A stretch of DNA of 64,000 bases from Aphelidium insulamus (GCA_036784855.1 JAZDSV010000005.1:310001-374000); one strand, 5' to 3'; positions 10,672 through 22,828 are shown, numbered from the stretch's first letter. Notes: generated by a model not told the origin, from the letters alone. Translations and numbers: made by a program.

Positions 10672-12349
10672 ATGGGCAACTTGCTGTCAGCGTGTGGCGG
10701 TGGCGGTGGCGGTGGCAAGAGTCCCGCGGTGGACGGTGTCATTGCAAAACCCAGCGGTGCTGGGAAGCCGGCCGCCGACGCGCAGAACGCGCCGTCCACT
10801 ACGCGTTTCGGCAAGGACATCCAGTTCAGTGCTTCCTCGCTGGCACTTCCAAAGAAGGCTACCAGTGCTGGGTCGGTGAAGAAGGACGCGGACGCTCCAC
10901 CAGACGCCGTGGCCAAACTGTTTCCCAAAGAGGACGCGTCGGCGGCGCCAGAACAGTCACAAGCGGGTATGTTCGCAGAGCGTGTCATTCGCCGCACTGA
11001 CCGCTATTGTGACAGCAGCTGATAGCGGTATTGGTGGCGGAGGTGAACATGTGGACAGTACACGCGCCAGCGCCACTCAGCACATTCTTACCACTGTCGA
11101 GGTTAGTCCCAGTCCGGACGGGCAGCACTCGTCCAAGGCGCCGTCTGTTGCGGGATCTGCTGGAAATTCTCGTACGGCCGTGTCCGCATCGCAGGAACAA
11201 CATGCTCAGCCACAACAAGTAGCTGCACCTGCTCCGGCACCCGTTCCTACGGTAGCCGTGACCCCGTCACAGCCGGCCACTCCGGTGTTGGACGCGTTCA
11301 TTGAGAAGCTGTTGGCGCAAGACACTGCCGCAGCGGCTGACACGGCGCAAAACACTTTCCCGCTCAAGAATAGCGAAATTGTGTCGATATGCGTGCAGGT
11401 GCGCGAACTCTTTCTCGCCGAACCGGCCATGGTGGACGTCGAAGCCCCGGTAAAGATTGTGGGCGACACGCACGGCCAGTACCATGACTTGCTGCGCATG
11501 TTCCGGCTCTGTGGTTTCCCGCCGCAAACCTCGTACCTGTTCTTGGGAGACTACGTAGACCGCGGCAAACAGGGACTGGAGACCATTCTGCTGCTGTTTT
11601 GCTACAAGCTAAAGTATCGCGGAAAGATTGTGCTCTTGCGTGGAAACCACGAAGCGGCCAACGTGAACCGCGTCTATGGGTTCTTTGACGAGTGCAAGCG
11701 TCGCTGCACCACCAAGATCTGGAAGTCGTTCTGTGATGTGTTCAATGCCATGCCCATCGCGGCGCTGGTGGCCAAGAAGATTTTCTGTGTTCACGGCGGT
11801 CTCTCGCCCGACTTGCAGCGCATCAAAGAGGTGCAGAACATTCGTCGTCCCACGGAGGTTCCCGAGACGGGCCTAATTAATGACCTGCTGTGGTCGGTAC
11901 GTAGTAATGTACAGTAGTTGTTGAATTGCTGCATAATTTTGACTATATATTTATGTGTGCGGAGACACTTATCTCTTATGCAGGACCCCAATGACGCGGT
12001 GGAGACGTGGGAAGAGAATGATCGCGGCGTGTCGTTCTTGTTCGGACGCAAGGTGGTCAAAAATTTCCTGGAGCGAAACGCCCTGGACTTGATATGCCGC
12101 GCGCACATGGTCGTGGAGGACGGCTACGAGTTCTTTGGTGACCGGCAGCTGGTCACCATATTTTCGGCTCCAAACTACTGCGGAGAATTCAACAACTGCG
12201 CCGCAATCATGTGCGTGTCGTCGGAGCTGCTCTGCTCTTTTGAGATACTGAAGCCGGCTGATTATGCGGGCAAATTCTCAGCGAACGGTGGTGCGGCCGC
12301 TTCCGGTACGGGTACACCCGCCAAGAAACCTCTCAACCGCAAGTCATGA
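10672..12349 (+). CDS. PPZ-like serine/threonine protein phosphatase with N-myristoylation signal
   Basis: This is a PP1-superfamily phosphatase with a ~230-residue N-terminal extension, the layout of fungal PPZ enzymes that regulate cation homeostasis. It starts MGNLLSAC, a consensus N-myristoylation plus palmitoylation site, followed by polyglycine and low-complexity Ala/Pro/Ser sequence. The catalytic domain has GDTHGQ, GDYVDRG and RGNHE metal and phosphate motifs, a catalytic His in [13 protein letters not shown], and [14 protein letters not shown]. The exons are 10672-10966, 11016-11896 and 11984-12349. The first acceptor is a NAGNAG site (CAGCAG), so one Ala may be optional. GDTHG in place of the usual GDIHG, and NCAA in place of DNAG, are small departures from PP1. 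Confidence 0.9.
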
Positions 12350-12408
12350 GCAAAAACACAGACACTGGCATCAATTGCACATGCATGATTGTTATTTATT
12401 ATTATGCA

Positions 12409-14726
12409 CTATAGGGGTTCGCGCTTGATGCGGCTAGTTGCTGTCTGCATGGCCGGCTCTAGATCCTCCTAAATGATTCATGATGAGTACGTAAGTACAC
12501 GATTGTCTCGCACACGTACCGCGGCATAGTCCGAATCAGCCTTCCGTTTGCCGCGAATCGTGCCAGATTCCGCACTGGACGCCTAATATGTACAGTTAAA
12601 TAAGTATTAGGCAACTTTTACTATGCCGTAACGAACCTGAAGCCCCTCATAGCACCCGGGATGATACACCTGTAAAAGTCACCAAAGGGAAAATAAACGA
12701 ACGATCAGTACTCACCTGTTCATTGTGTATGGCAGCGTTGCGCATCATCCACTCTTCCTCGTCTTCGTCCCAAAAAGTTTCAAACTTTTCCTTGCACGAA
12801 TAACACTCGGTACTAACACCATCCGTCATTGGCATGCAGGGCTGCTTCGAGGTGTCGACAGCGGCATCATCAGCACCCGATGCCTGCTTGTCACTCTCAA
12901 AGAATGAAGGCGCTATGATCAGGTAAGTGGTTGATCTCTACGTCTATAACATCATAAGATGGTCAAACCTTGCTTGCTAGTCGTGTCGATATTTCTCATC
13001 TCGAGCCAGTCCTATGAGAGGTAAATATATATGATACAAACTGAATAGTTGTGTCATTATTATTGGTGATGCTAACCGCCTCATTCAAGAACCAGTCACG
13101 AGAATCAGATTTGCCCACGCGATCCTTTTGTTTTCTATTCTGGCGAAAATGCCAGTCCAAGTGCGCCGTATTCTTTTCCCTGCCTTCTGGAGAGTCCGGA
13201 AACCGCAATCCACACTGTTTGCAGTGGATAGTGAGTCGTTCATACACGAAAGGTACGAATGTCAGTGTGGAGGCGTTGCTGCGCATTGTTATCAAGTTAC
13301 GGCAATAACACGAAAAAAGATGATGATGATTCGCCGTACTTGTTAATATCAACCGTGTTCAGGTGGACCTTGGGAAACGCTTGCACAGCGGGTACAGTCG
13401 GTGTGTTCTGTACCGACGTGTCAGACGGGGCAGCAAGGCCGCCCACAGCATCGATGCGCTGCCGAAACAGCTCCAACTGGTTCACGTCCAGCACATTATT
13501 CTGGAGAAACATCAAAATCTACAGTCATTAAATAAGCTGGTAGGCTTGCGGGTGACAGATAATGCACGCCTGCAACCTGCTGATATGTATTTAGCTGTGA
13601 GAGGGCGGTGGGACTTGTTGGGTCAAGTGTTAGCAGAGCCTGTTGCTGTGATATCAATGTGCCAAGAGTCTGCATCAGATGGGCAGATATTGCGCGTTGT
13701 TTCACGCCCTCAACAGTATGTTGAGGTGGAGGCGCGTGCACACCATAGGGCTGCTGAGCCACACCACTCGGATTAAATTGGTGGTGGCTGTACAGCGACG
13801 GGGGCGGCGGGGTAATGTGCGATTGTTGCGGGTGATGATGATGTAATTGCTGGTATTGCATGAGAGGCGGCGCCGGCACTTGACTAGTGGGCATGTTGTG
13901 GAGTGCGTATGGTTGGGAGCCGGCAGATGGATAAATTGTCGCGTGCGACTGCGATGGGAAGCCGACATTGACTCCGTACGGTGGCTGCATCATCGGCACG
14001 GCGGGTCCAGACTGCATAACGAAAGCGTTAGACTTTACCTCATTCAAGTTGTAAAACTGCGACGATTTCGCCGCATCTATTTCACGAGTGCTTACGTGGA
14101 ACGGTGCGGGTGGCGCCATAGCAGACCATCCAGGCGGAGGTAACGGGCGTGATGGTGGCTGTTCAAATCGCGCGGGTGGTGGAGCAGACGGAGCTTGTGG
14201 TCGTGCACTGCGAGGTGCAGCAGCGCGTGGAGGAGAGCCTTGCTTATCGGCCAAGAACCGCTTCAATCGCTCCACAAGCTCGGCGGGAAAGTAGGGCGCC
14301 CACAACGGCACCAAACGCTCCAGTGAGCTGCGTGTCACGTTGTCCACGGCGTAGTAGGCTTCCGTGTACACCGTGTAGAGGTGGGCGGCGAAGGCGGGCA
14401 AGTAGTCGCCACCGATATTCTTGACTATAGAGTCCAGCAGGTACATGGCCGGCAGCTTGTACGGCGGTGCGCACTAGGCCGCAATATATTGAGTTCCACA
14501 ACACACACAGACATGAACTACGTACTGTGCGTATACGGTCCACCACTGCGGCGGCAATAGCACTGGCCGCAGTTTTGTTCTCGCGGGCGATTGCAGTCAG
14601 TGTGCCAATTACGGGTGCGGCCGACTGCGTCAAATCTCGCAGTGCAGCACTGTAGTCGGCCTGCACGTCACTCAACAGCTGACTCGCAGCACCAGAGGGC
14701 GGCCGTGAAGCGGTGTGGTCTGCCAT
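12409..14726 (-). CDS. PCF11: Pcf11-like pre-mRNA cleavage/termination factor
   Basis: Pcf11 binds the RNA polymerase II CTD and couples 3'-end cleavage to termination. Exon 1 (14726-14526) and the start of exon 2 (from 14473) build the CTD-interacting domain, with APPYKLPAMYLLDSIVKNIG and a helix ending VERLKRFL. A long Pro/Gln/His-rich linker follows. Later exons carry two zinc-binding elements: CKQCGLRFPDSPEG with LDWHFRQNR, the Pcf11 signature, and CYSCKEKFETFWDEDEEEW with a later His/Cys pair. The last residues, IKREP, look like a SUMO site. I count eight short introns with consistent phase. The stop is only 60 bp from the convergent phosphatase stop. Confidence 0.9.
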
Positions 14727-14824
14727 GTGCGAGGAGGAAGGCGGGCCGGCGACGCAAGAGGCGGTGATGCTGTGCTGCTGACGCGTGTGATTGGAAATTG
14801 CAAGAACTTGGTTACACGAACGGG

Positions 14825-14919
14825 CTCACAATACAATCTACACATCTGTCTTACACCAGCACCTAGTACATTGCTCACAATACAATCTACACATCCGTCT
14901 TGTCAGCACCTAGTACATC
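14825..14919. repeat. ~49-bp direct tandem duplication in a divergent promoter
   Basis: The unit running from about TCACAATACAATCTACACAT to the AGCACCTAGTACA stretch occurs twice in a row (about 14825-14873 and 14874-14919) with few differences. It lies in the 470-bp region between the divergently transcribed PCF11 and DPH2 genes. The rest of 14727-15196 holds AT-rich and T-rich DNA and no further gene that I can see. Confidence 0.85.
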
Positions 14920-15196
14920 ATAGCCACTATATTTTGGTGCAACAAGTGATGTATTCAATTACAGCGGATGATATATATGCATATGAAGTGGTTGGATTTA
15001 TTACTGACTTCCAGAGCCAACATCATCATGGCTGTCACTTGACCATGATGAACGCATTTCGGCAGTTGGCCAGCACTGCAGAAATAAGTATAAGTATGAA
15101 CCAGAGTTGTATTTACTATTTACATAAACTTATGCATTTTGTTCTCCCTTTTTCTTTTTCTTTTTTTTTCTTCTTTCCTGCCTTCCCTCAATTGCC

Positions 15197-16862
15197 ATGT
15201 CGACGTGGCAAAAACAATTCACGTCGCTTGTGGAGCAACGCGGCTTTCAGCGGGCAAGTGTCCACCTTGCATATCACATCATTTCGTCGTCTCATATCGT
15301 GCAGATCGCGCTCCAATTTCCGGATGATATGTTGGATGTTGCGGTGCAGGAGCTGCTGCAGCTGCAGGACGCGCTGGCTCATACTAGCTGTCAAGCATTC
15401 TTACTGGCCGACTCCTCCTACGCGAGGTTGATATTTCTTTGTCTGTAGGTGCAATTCTCGTATTCTTATCTCGCGCATAGCTGCTGCGTGGATGAAGTGG
15501 CAGCAGAGCATGCCGACGCCGATGTAATCGTGCACTTTGGTCACGCGTGCATGTCGCCGTACGTTGTGCAAATAGCTTGATTTGATATGGTCTACATAAC
15601 GATTTTGTGTGTAGAAGCTTGAGGCTGCCAGTCTACTTTGCTGGCGACATTTTATCGGCAAAAAGGACGATATTGCCCTCGGATCAATGTGCGAGCAGTA
15701 TTTCCGATTGTATCACGCAGCGCAGTCATACCGAAGCGATCGTGGTCCTCTACGATCGTGGCGTGGAGTTGCAGGCGCGTCAAATTGTCGGCGTGCTCTC
15801 GGCCGATATGCCGGCAATTAATTTCACAGTTGCGCAACTACGTGAGCCATTTTACGATCCGGCAGCTACCGATTCCCATCAAGACTTTATGCCTGGACGC
15901 TTCATTGACTCTAATGCTAATGGCAATGCCTTGCTGACAGTCGGCAACGACTATACTGTGCTGTATATTGGCAACAGTGCAGCATTTCTGGAGCATTTGC
16001 TGTTTCGTTTCGCCGGCCATTCCGTGGTGTCGTGCGACCCATACACCACCGGATCGTGTCAGATCCAAAGCGCATTTGAGCGACGCCTGCTCCCAAAGAG
16101 GCTAAATACCGTCAAAGCGTTGCGTGAAGCAGCAGTTATCGGCGTGCTTGCCGGCACTCTGGCTGTTGGTAAGCAATGTGTCCGTGCAATTAATTTCTTC
16201 GCTGACCATTATTTAATGTAGCCAGCTACTTGGATGTCATTGAGACGATATCCAGGCGGATTCGTGACGCGGGAAAGCAGAGCTTCACATTTGTGGTGGG
16301 CAAGCTCAACCCGGCCAAACTGGGAAACTTTCCCGAAGTCGATGCATTTGTGCTGGTCTCGTGTCCCGAGTGCGGCATCATCGATACTCGCGACTACTTG
16401 AAACCGGTGGCAACGCCGTATGAGCTGGACATTGCGCTGCGTGCCGAGTCGTTTGCATTCCTGTCCACCGCATATCAGTTTGACTTTGGCGCCGTGTTGG
16501 CGCGACTGGCCGACGTGGAAATTGAAGAGACAGTGGAGGAGGAGGGTCAGTTTGAGGATGGTTCACCATCACTGCTACAAGATTCGGCTGCTGGTATACT
16601 CTCACGAGAGTTGACATGTGCTGCACACCCAAAAGATGTATTTCGCCACGCCGACATGTTCAACTCACTGAACAGTCGGACGTGGAAGGGACTGGACGTC
16701 ACCGAGAGCATGAAGCCGGCCAGTCGAGCAATATCAGGTTGGTGCCATGTATTGTTGTGTAATTATTTATGTTGTCCTAATTAAATTCCTTTAGGTCGCA
16801 GCGGCTTGGCGAGAGGGTACACGCACGAAATCGGTTATGATGACGCCGGGGAGGCCGAGTAG
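15197..16862 (+). CDS. DPH2: Diphthamide biosynthesis protein Dph2
   Basis: Dph1-Dph2 is the radical-SAM iron-sulfur complex that starts diphthamide formation on EF2 in the cytosol. The protein has [12 protein letters not shown], then [21 protein letters not shown] with the cluster-region cysteines, and [10 protein letters not shown]. Later come NYTVLYIGN-like and [13 protein letters not shown] motifs, followed by SCPECGIID and the C-terminal [12 protein letters not shown] tail. The exons are 15197-15426, 15481-15558, 15615-16168, 16222-16737 and 16795-16862, all with consistent phase. The SCCVDE...SCPE pattern and the overall length fit Dph2 better than Dph1. Confidence 0.9.
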
Positions 16863-16991
16863 AACTGCCCACCACCGTACAATATTTTCCAAGTTGATGT
16901 AGTGATGTACTTTCCGCAGGTGCTTACCGCGAGGAAAGCAAGATTGCACAATGAAGACTTTCATGGCATCCAAACAGTGTCAACATTTGCA

Positions 16992-18874
16992 ATGGGCGGC
17001 TTGTGCGCCTGCACGCCGCTGTTATTGCTGCGCCGCAAAAGGCCCGACTACGCAGCAGACAGTTCAGTCGCTGCAGCCGCCGATGTACAGGTGCAGGCCA
17101 GCAGTGTGATGGACAAGCCGGTGGCTGCGTCCGAGGTCATCACGGCGGAAGTGGCGGCCCGACTGTTGCTGTTACAGCCGCCGGAGAAGCGGCGGACGGG
17201 CGGCAGCGCCAGCAACAAGACCACGCTGCAGCTTCCACGCAGCGGCTCCGCATCAAAGGTTCAGACTCCGCTCAAGACTACGCGCGTGGTGCAACAGGTG
17301 GTGAGCTGGTCGTCGGGATCGACGGGCTCCGGCTCCGGAGATGACGAGCGTGACACTGCCGTACAGTCGGACGGCGAGTCGCCACAGTCGCTGCGCAGCA
17401 CCAGCACTCGGCCCGCCCCGTCCGATGACTCGCTGGCGCTGGGTGTAGAGACGGTGGACGGTGAGGTGCCGGCGTCGTTGCAACCCTCGACCGACTCAGC
17501 GACGACAACACCGCGCTTTGGGTACTCGCGGTTTGCCGCCGAGTATATGCGTCCCACCGCGACCGCTGATGGATGGCAGCAGCCACCGCCGCCCGGTGCC
17601 AAGCGTCTATACAAGATTGCCGTACTGGGTACGTGCTGTTCCCTAAGTTATCTACCTGTCTTACGACATCTGGCAGGTCCCTGCAACTCTGGCAAGAGCA
17701 CGCTCATTAAACAGTTCCAAATGATCTTTGCGGACGGCTTGGAGAGCTTTGAGCGCGACATGTACCAGCACACCATAATCACCAACACGCTGCAGTCGTT
17801 CCGAGGCGTCGTGGCGGCGATGCCCGATCTCGGCCTTTTATTCGAAGATCCCACCAACCAGGTATGTGCACAGTGTGTTCTTGCAAACTAGTAATTGACT
17901 GCAACAGAAAGCAGCGGCGATATTTGACGACGTTATCGATTCAAACGCGTTGCAGCAATACTGCTTCAATGACGAAGGCGGCCTCGGAGTGCAGGAGCTG
18001 CTGAGGGTGATGTCTGGGCTGAAGGCAGACGCTGGATTCCAGGCGGCACTAATGCGATCGTCCGAATACCATTTGCTGGAGTCGGCCAAATAGTTCGTGT
18101 GGCATTTCATTCTCATTTACACTATCCTTCTGTACTCATGTGTACACCTTGGCAGCTTGATCGATAATTGTGATCGCATCATCAATGTGGACTATGTGCC
18201 CACCGACATTGATGTGTTGCTGTCACGGAATTCAACGCTGGCTGTCGCTCGTTTTCTCTTCCATCTCGACGATCGTGAATCCATCGAGTACGATTTAGTG
18301 TATACGTATTTATGTTGTCACTCACTCATTAATAAGAATAATGGACTTTGGCGGGTATCGGTATCAGAGGCAAAAGTGGTCCACGGTGTTGGAAGAAGGC
18401 GTTGACTTGGTGGTGTTTGTGGCATCGTTGGCATGTTATGATTTGTGTCTGGAAGAAGATGGCAGTATCAACCAGATGGTGGATGCGCTGGAACTTTTTC
18501 GCATGACAGCCAACGGTATGCGCACGCAGATTAGTATTATATATCTGAGAGATAGAGCCACTGCTGCAGTCAACGCCCATAATGTTGGTACTGAACAAAC
18601 GAGATGTGTTGGAGCAGAAATGCGCCCACATTCCCTTGCGAGATATCTTTCAGGACTTTGCTGGTGAGTGTGAACTTGAACATTTCTGCAGTTGAGCTTG
18701 ATTTGTGTGGCAGGTAACTCATCTGATCCTCAAACATGCATCGAGTATCTGCGCCATGCGTTCTGCTCGCAAAATACATCGCGCCAATTCGTCTCGTATG
18801 CCGTCAACGCCACAGACCGCGACGTGGCTAAAACTCTGTTGAAGGAGATAACACGTGCTGCCATGAAACGATAA
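16992..18874 (+). CDS. Atypical heterotrimeric G-protein alpha subunit
   Basis: Seven exons rebuild a G-alpha: 16992-17628, 17677-17861, 17908-18092, 18156-18305, 18337-18515, 18556-18663 and 18714-18874. It begins MGGLCAC, a dual-acylation site. About 200 residues of low-complexity Ser/Ala/Thr-rich sequence come before the GTPase domain, where normal G-alphas have ~35. The P-loop is LGPCNSGKST (usual GAGESGKST). Switch I has RNST, keeping Arg and Thr. Switch II is DFGGYRYQRQKW, with Tyr where the catalytic Gln of DVGGQR should be. NKRD is intact, but the TCAT motif has become VNAT. The C-terminal helix ends about eight residues early, so the usual receptor-contacting tail is missing. Confidence 0.87.
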
Positions 18875-18926
18875 ACAAGTATGCAACGCGCCAGACACGC
18901 TCAGAAACACACAATGTAGTATAATC

Positions 18927-19434
18927 TCAATATCGTTTGAACCCTGACAGCAGCTTGCGAGCGTTCTTATTGCCAGCCAGCAAAGTTCCGACTACGGCAA
19001 TGTTGGCAGCGACACAGCCGAAATAGTACGTGCGAAATGGTTCTTTTCGCGTCTTGTGTCGGAACGACTGCATGGCCATCTGCGCTTTAAGTGCTAATTA
19101 GCGGGACGACCCTTTGCTGCGTACCATGCCGCCGATCCAACCGCCTGTGCGCGCATTCATTAGTCATCTAGGTTCAGCATGATGCAAATACGTACCCAAT
19201 AGTGCCGACAGCTGAAGCGTCTTCTCGGGAACGCGCCACTGCTTATTGGCTGCCTGGCGCTGCAAGGAGTTGAATAAGGTTTTGGCAGCCATGCGTACAA
19301 ACCTTGTCATAGAAGAAGAGGCCGAATGATGCCACGTTAATTGCGCCAGCACCAGCCAGAACCCGCGATGCACCGGCGCTACCATCACAATGTGAGCGCA
19401 CGTGGAATGATACGTACTCTGATTACTTGGCCAT
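18927..19434 (-). CDS. Small DUF1294 membrane protein
   Basis: Five short exons join in frame from the ATG at 19434. The product has a hydrophobic segment ending FGLFFYDK, then WRVPEKTLQLSALLGGWIGG and MQSFRHKTRKEPF, followed by a second hydrophobic helix and a basic tail. The order DK, RVPE, LGG, FRHKT is the DUF1294 signature. The family is small, membrane-bound and of unknown function. Exon 1 encodes only Met-Ala plus two bases, and the intron after it uses GTAATC. It is tail-to-tail with the G-alpha gene, 52 bp away. Confidence 0.75.
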
Positions 19435-19555
19435 CAAGGAGTTCATTTTTTCCCCTGACAAACGTGCAATGACAAAGACTGTTGTAAACTTGTATTATGA
19501 ATTGCAAGATAACGACGAAATTAAGTATGTCGACGCATGGAACCACGCGCTAGCA

Positions 19556-20181
19556 CTACTCCTCATCCTCCTGCTCTTCCTCGGCTTCTGCCTCCTCCTC
19601 CGGTTCAGCATCCTCGGCGTCATCGGACTTGGCGGCCTGTTCATCAGCCTCCTCAACGGCACTTTCCTCCGACTCTTCGGCCTTGACCTTCTTTTTACGG
19701 CCTCGCTTGGTGGGTGTAGCGCTGGCGGGCACGGGAATCTTGCTGGCCGGGTCGGCGTCCCACGCGGCCTTGCGAACAAGGTAATCCTTCTTCAGTTCGG
19801 CGGCCTCATCTTCAAATTTCTACACCGCGCATTAATATGTATCCGCGAAGCATAAGCAAGGCAGAGATTATATGCAGCTACCCCACAGCAAGAAAATAAA
19901 TATTCATGTCCGTAACTGACCTTGCGGCCTTCGGCATCCAGGGCTTTCCAGCGACGACCCAACTCCTTGGCGACTTCGGGCACCGCAGCACCCGGCATAT
20001 CAGTCTTCAACTGAGGCCGAGTGGCGGATGAGAACAGCAGGAATCCACTGGGTGGGCGCTTGGGAGCTATGCGAGACCAAAGTGAGCATTTATATCATTA
20101 GGGCACCACACAAGCAGTGGCATACGCACCGTTGGGGTTCTTCTTGGCACGCGTACGCTTGACTACGGCTTCTTTCGGCAT
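19556..20181 (-). CDS. HMG-box chromatin protein with acidic tail (Nhp6/HMGB-like)
   Basis: HMG-box proteins bend DNA and loosen nucleosomes. Exons 20181-20130, 20066-19921 and 19819-19556 encode a basic start (VKRTRAKKNPN), then one HMG box (APKRPPSGFLLFSS, VAKELGRRWKALD, and a YLVRKAAWDADP-type helix). A basic hinge (KRGRKKK) and a highly acidic Glu/Asp tail follow. The single box resembles Nhp6, and the acidic tail resembles metazoan HMGB1. The minus-strand start lies 250 bp from the divergent AHI1 start. Confidence 0.93.
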
Positions 20182-20432
20182 TGCTGATTGTGGCTGGGGT
20201 GTATGATTGGCGACGGGGGCGCAGTGAGTGTATGTCTGTGTGCTTGGGCGGCTTGAGTATGGGGTGGCTTGAGTATGGGCAGGGCCGATTATGTGCAAGC
20301 TACTATGAGTGAAAATGTATGCGGTACACGTCACTGACGAAAATGCGAAAATGGCGCACTAGCCCTGACCTACTATGGGTTAAGGTTGCGGGGCTGTTTC
20401 AAATTGATTACTGATTGTCTAATCGAAACACC

Positions 20433-22828
20433 ATGCAGACAGCTGAACCAGCATCAACACAGGCGCCTCCTACCGCAGGTAGACAGCGCAAACGTAGGCC
20501 GACTGCCGCCACAACAGATGATAATATTTTGCCGCCGCCACCTCCACCGCCGCCTTTGCCTGAAGACAGTCGAGAATCATCGCGGACTGAGACTGATTCC
20601 GCTGATAATGCGGGAACAGCAGTTAGCACTGAATCGGAAACGCCTCAGTCAAATAATGGCAGTCGAATAGTAGGATTGCATGTAGTGCGCGCTGACGCAC
20701 TATCGATGAAGTCTGGATTCATATCTCAAGTGTATGTTCGAGCTAGCATCGTCGGTAGGGGCTGCATGTTCACTTGCAGAACTTGATCCGTTCATAGACC
20801 GCGACACTGGACTGTATTTCAAAACGCACTCTGGTCGAGCATTCGAGCCATCTCTCACACAGGTAAAGTTGCGCGTATTGTATATGCGACATTGTAATGA
20901 TACAGCCGTGCTTTCTACAACATATACGATCTGCAGCGCCAGTCTGGGAAGAGCACATATTTCTTGACGTACCGTTTGATATCGTTCAGAAAAAAAATAC
21001 TTTGCTGTTGCTGGAACTACTCCAGCCCGATGAGATGAGGTACCAATCTTTTGGGATAGCGCTTATTGCTGATGTTAAAGTGGTCATTCTCGGCCGCTGG
21101 CTTGGGCTTTTCTGATTTGTCCAGATGTGTCAACTAGCAACCTCCGTAATGTACGTACGTGCTCTTTTCTAGTTTTTCATTTTGTAAACGGTTAGATCAG
21201 GCTGCAATTGTACAAGTTTCTTGACCCGCAATCCAACAGTAATGATCCGTTTTCGGCGTACCTTTCGTGGCGCAAAGGTCAAAGTCATCAGCGCTTCCGA
21301 CGGCGTTACGACTCTAGCATGTATGTGCGCTGCTGCATCATATTGTTACTAAAATATAATAGCTACATTGGAATATATCCCAGCGAGAGTTTTATATTTG
21401 ATAAGCAATTGGATGCTACAAAAGAAAGCCCACTTTCTTTTCCAGAAGTACTTGTCCGCCCACTTGTCTGAGTGGCACGAATTTTACCAAACTCATAGTT
21501 GCTGAAAGCCAACACGGAGTCATCTGGACACAGCCCTCAAGAAATTGTTTCTAAACCGGTTAATAATTAAAATTGTTATCGAAGCGTGTATTAACTTTAT
21601 GCAGATCCCGTGGCGGCGTGTTATGGGCCAGCGTTGCAAGATTCCTAACCGACCAATTCTAGTTATTGATGCAGGCAAAATGTAAGCCTCCGCTGTTTTA
21701 AAGCATACTTATCGCTTAAGGGGTGGCTCCGTAATTGCATTTTCAAGCAGTGGGTTCTACTTTGCCAGTGGATGCGCCATCAACAACGGTTATGGTGTGA
21801 AGGTCTATGATACCATCAGCGGCGAGCGTATCGTGCGACTTGAAGGTCATCAGAAGATCATCACGGCTTTGGTATGGTCTGAAGATGAAAGGTAATCTGT
21901 AATGACATGCGATGTCATCTAAGCTATCTTTAACAGATTTTTAATGTCCTCGTCATTGGATGGTTCCGTGAGAGTTTGGAATGTCCTCAACGAGAAAATC
22001 AACAATCCAGACTTGATTGCCGTGTTTCAGCATCTCAACAATGTATTTGACTGTAAATATGTTCCGAGTAATTCGACCGAAGTACTTCTTGTCGTAACTG
22101 CCGCCGACCAAAAAGACATTTCGATATGGAGTGTGAGTCAAGAATTCGGTGCGTGCACCACGTCAACTGCCCCTGTCGGGACCATCAGTGGACATGAAGC
22201 TTCAGTTTCTGCAATCATATTTAGCCACAGCAAGCGACACATGTTTACCGCGGACGTGCAAGGCACAACCAAAGTGTGGCTCTTCAATGCAGACGATGAC
22301 GGCACATTGCGACTGAACTTTGACTGCATTGCTACCATTCCCGCCATCTCGGTACGCCGCAATACTGTTGGGGTGTAGTGACAATTTACGTAGCCGTCAC
22401 CAGAGGCCATAATTAATTTATCAGTCGATCCCCTGGACAGACGCCTTCTACTGCAAACTCAAAGCGGCAAAACTTTTATCATCGACGTTCGGATTCAAAG
22501 CGTTGTTACTGAATGGAAGCCACCTGGCGGCGAAAGTAGACGTGATAGTGCAGTACCGCCAAGATTATGCGCTGTATTCTCTCCGTGTGGGAACTATGTG
22601 ATCGCCTCGGATGCAGACTGCGGATGCGTTGTGTACGCCGTTGGCTCCACGAAATTGGTTGCAGCTTATACTTCACTGGGGTTTAGCAATGCAGTATCAT
22701 CGATATCGTTTCATCCGTTCGATCATTCCATTGGATTCGCATCGTTGGGCCATGAGGAGCCATTGCTAGTGTACACATGGGACGAAGATTTTCCGCAGCT
22801 CATGATGGATGATGAGCCATCAACTTGA
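20433..22828 (+). CDS. AHI1: Jouberin/AHI1-like ciliary transition-zone protein
   Basis: AHI1 acts at the ciliary transition zone and basal body. Eleven exons give a Pro-rich start, then the jouberin N-terminal C2-like region (RIVGLHVVRADALSMKSGF, DRDTGLYFK, PVWEEHIF, PLAWAFLIC, RLQLYKF). A Trp-containing linker (PWRRVMGQRCKIPNR) and WD40 repeats (SSSLDGSVRVWNVL, GTTKVWLF, SSISFHPFDHSIGFASLGHEEPLLVYTWD) complete it. The order and spacing match metazoan AHI1 through the propeller. The C-terminal SH3 domain is absent. Keeping the C2 region in frame needs a 25-nt intron at 20755-20779. The stop is 89 bp from the convergent RasGAP stop. Confidence 0.85.
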
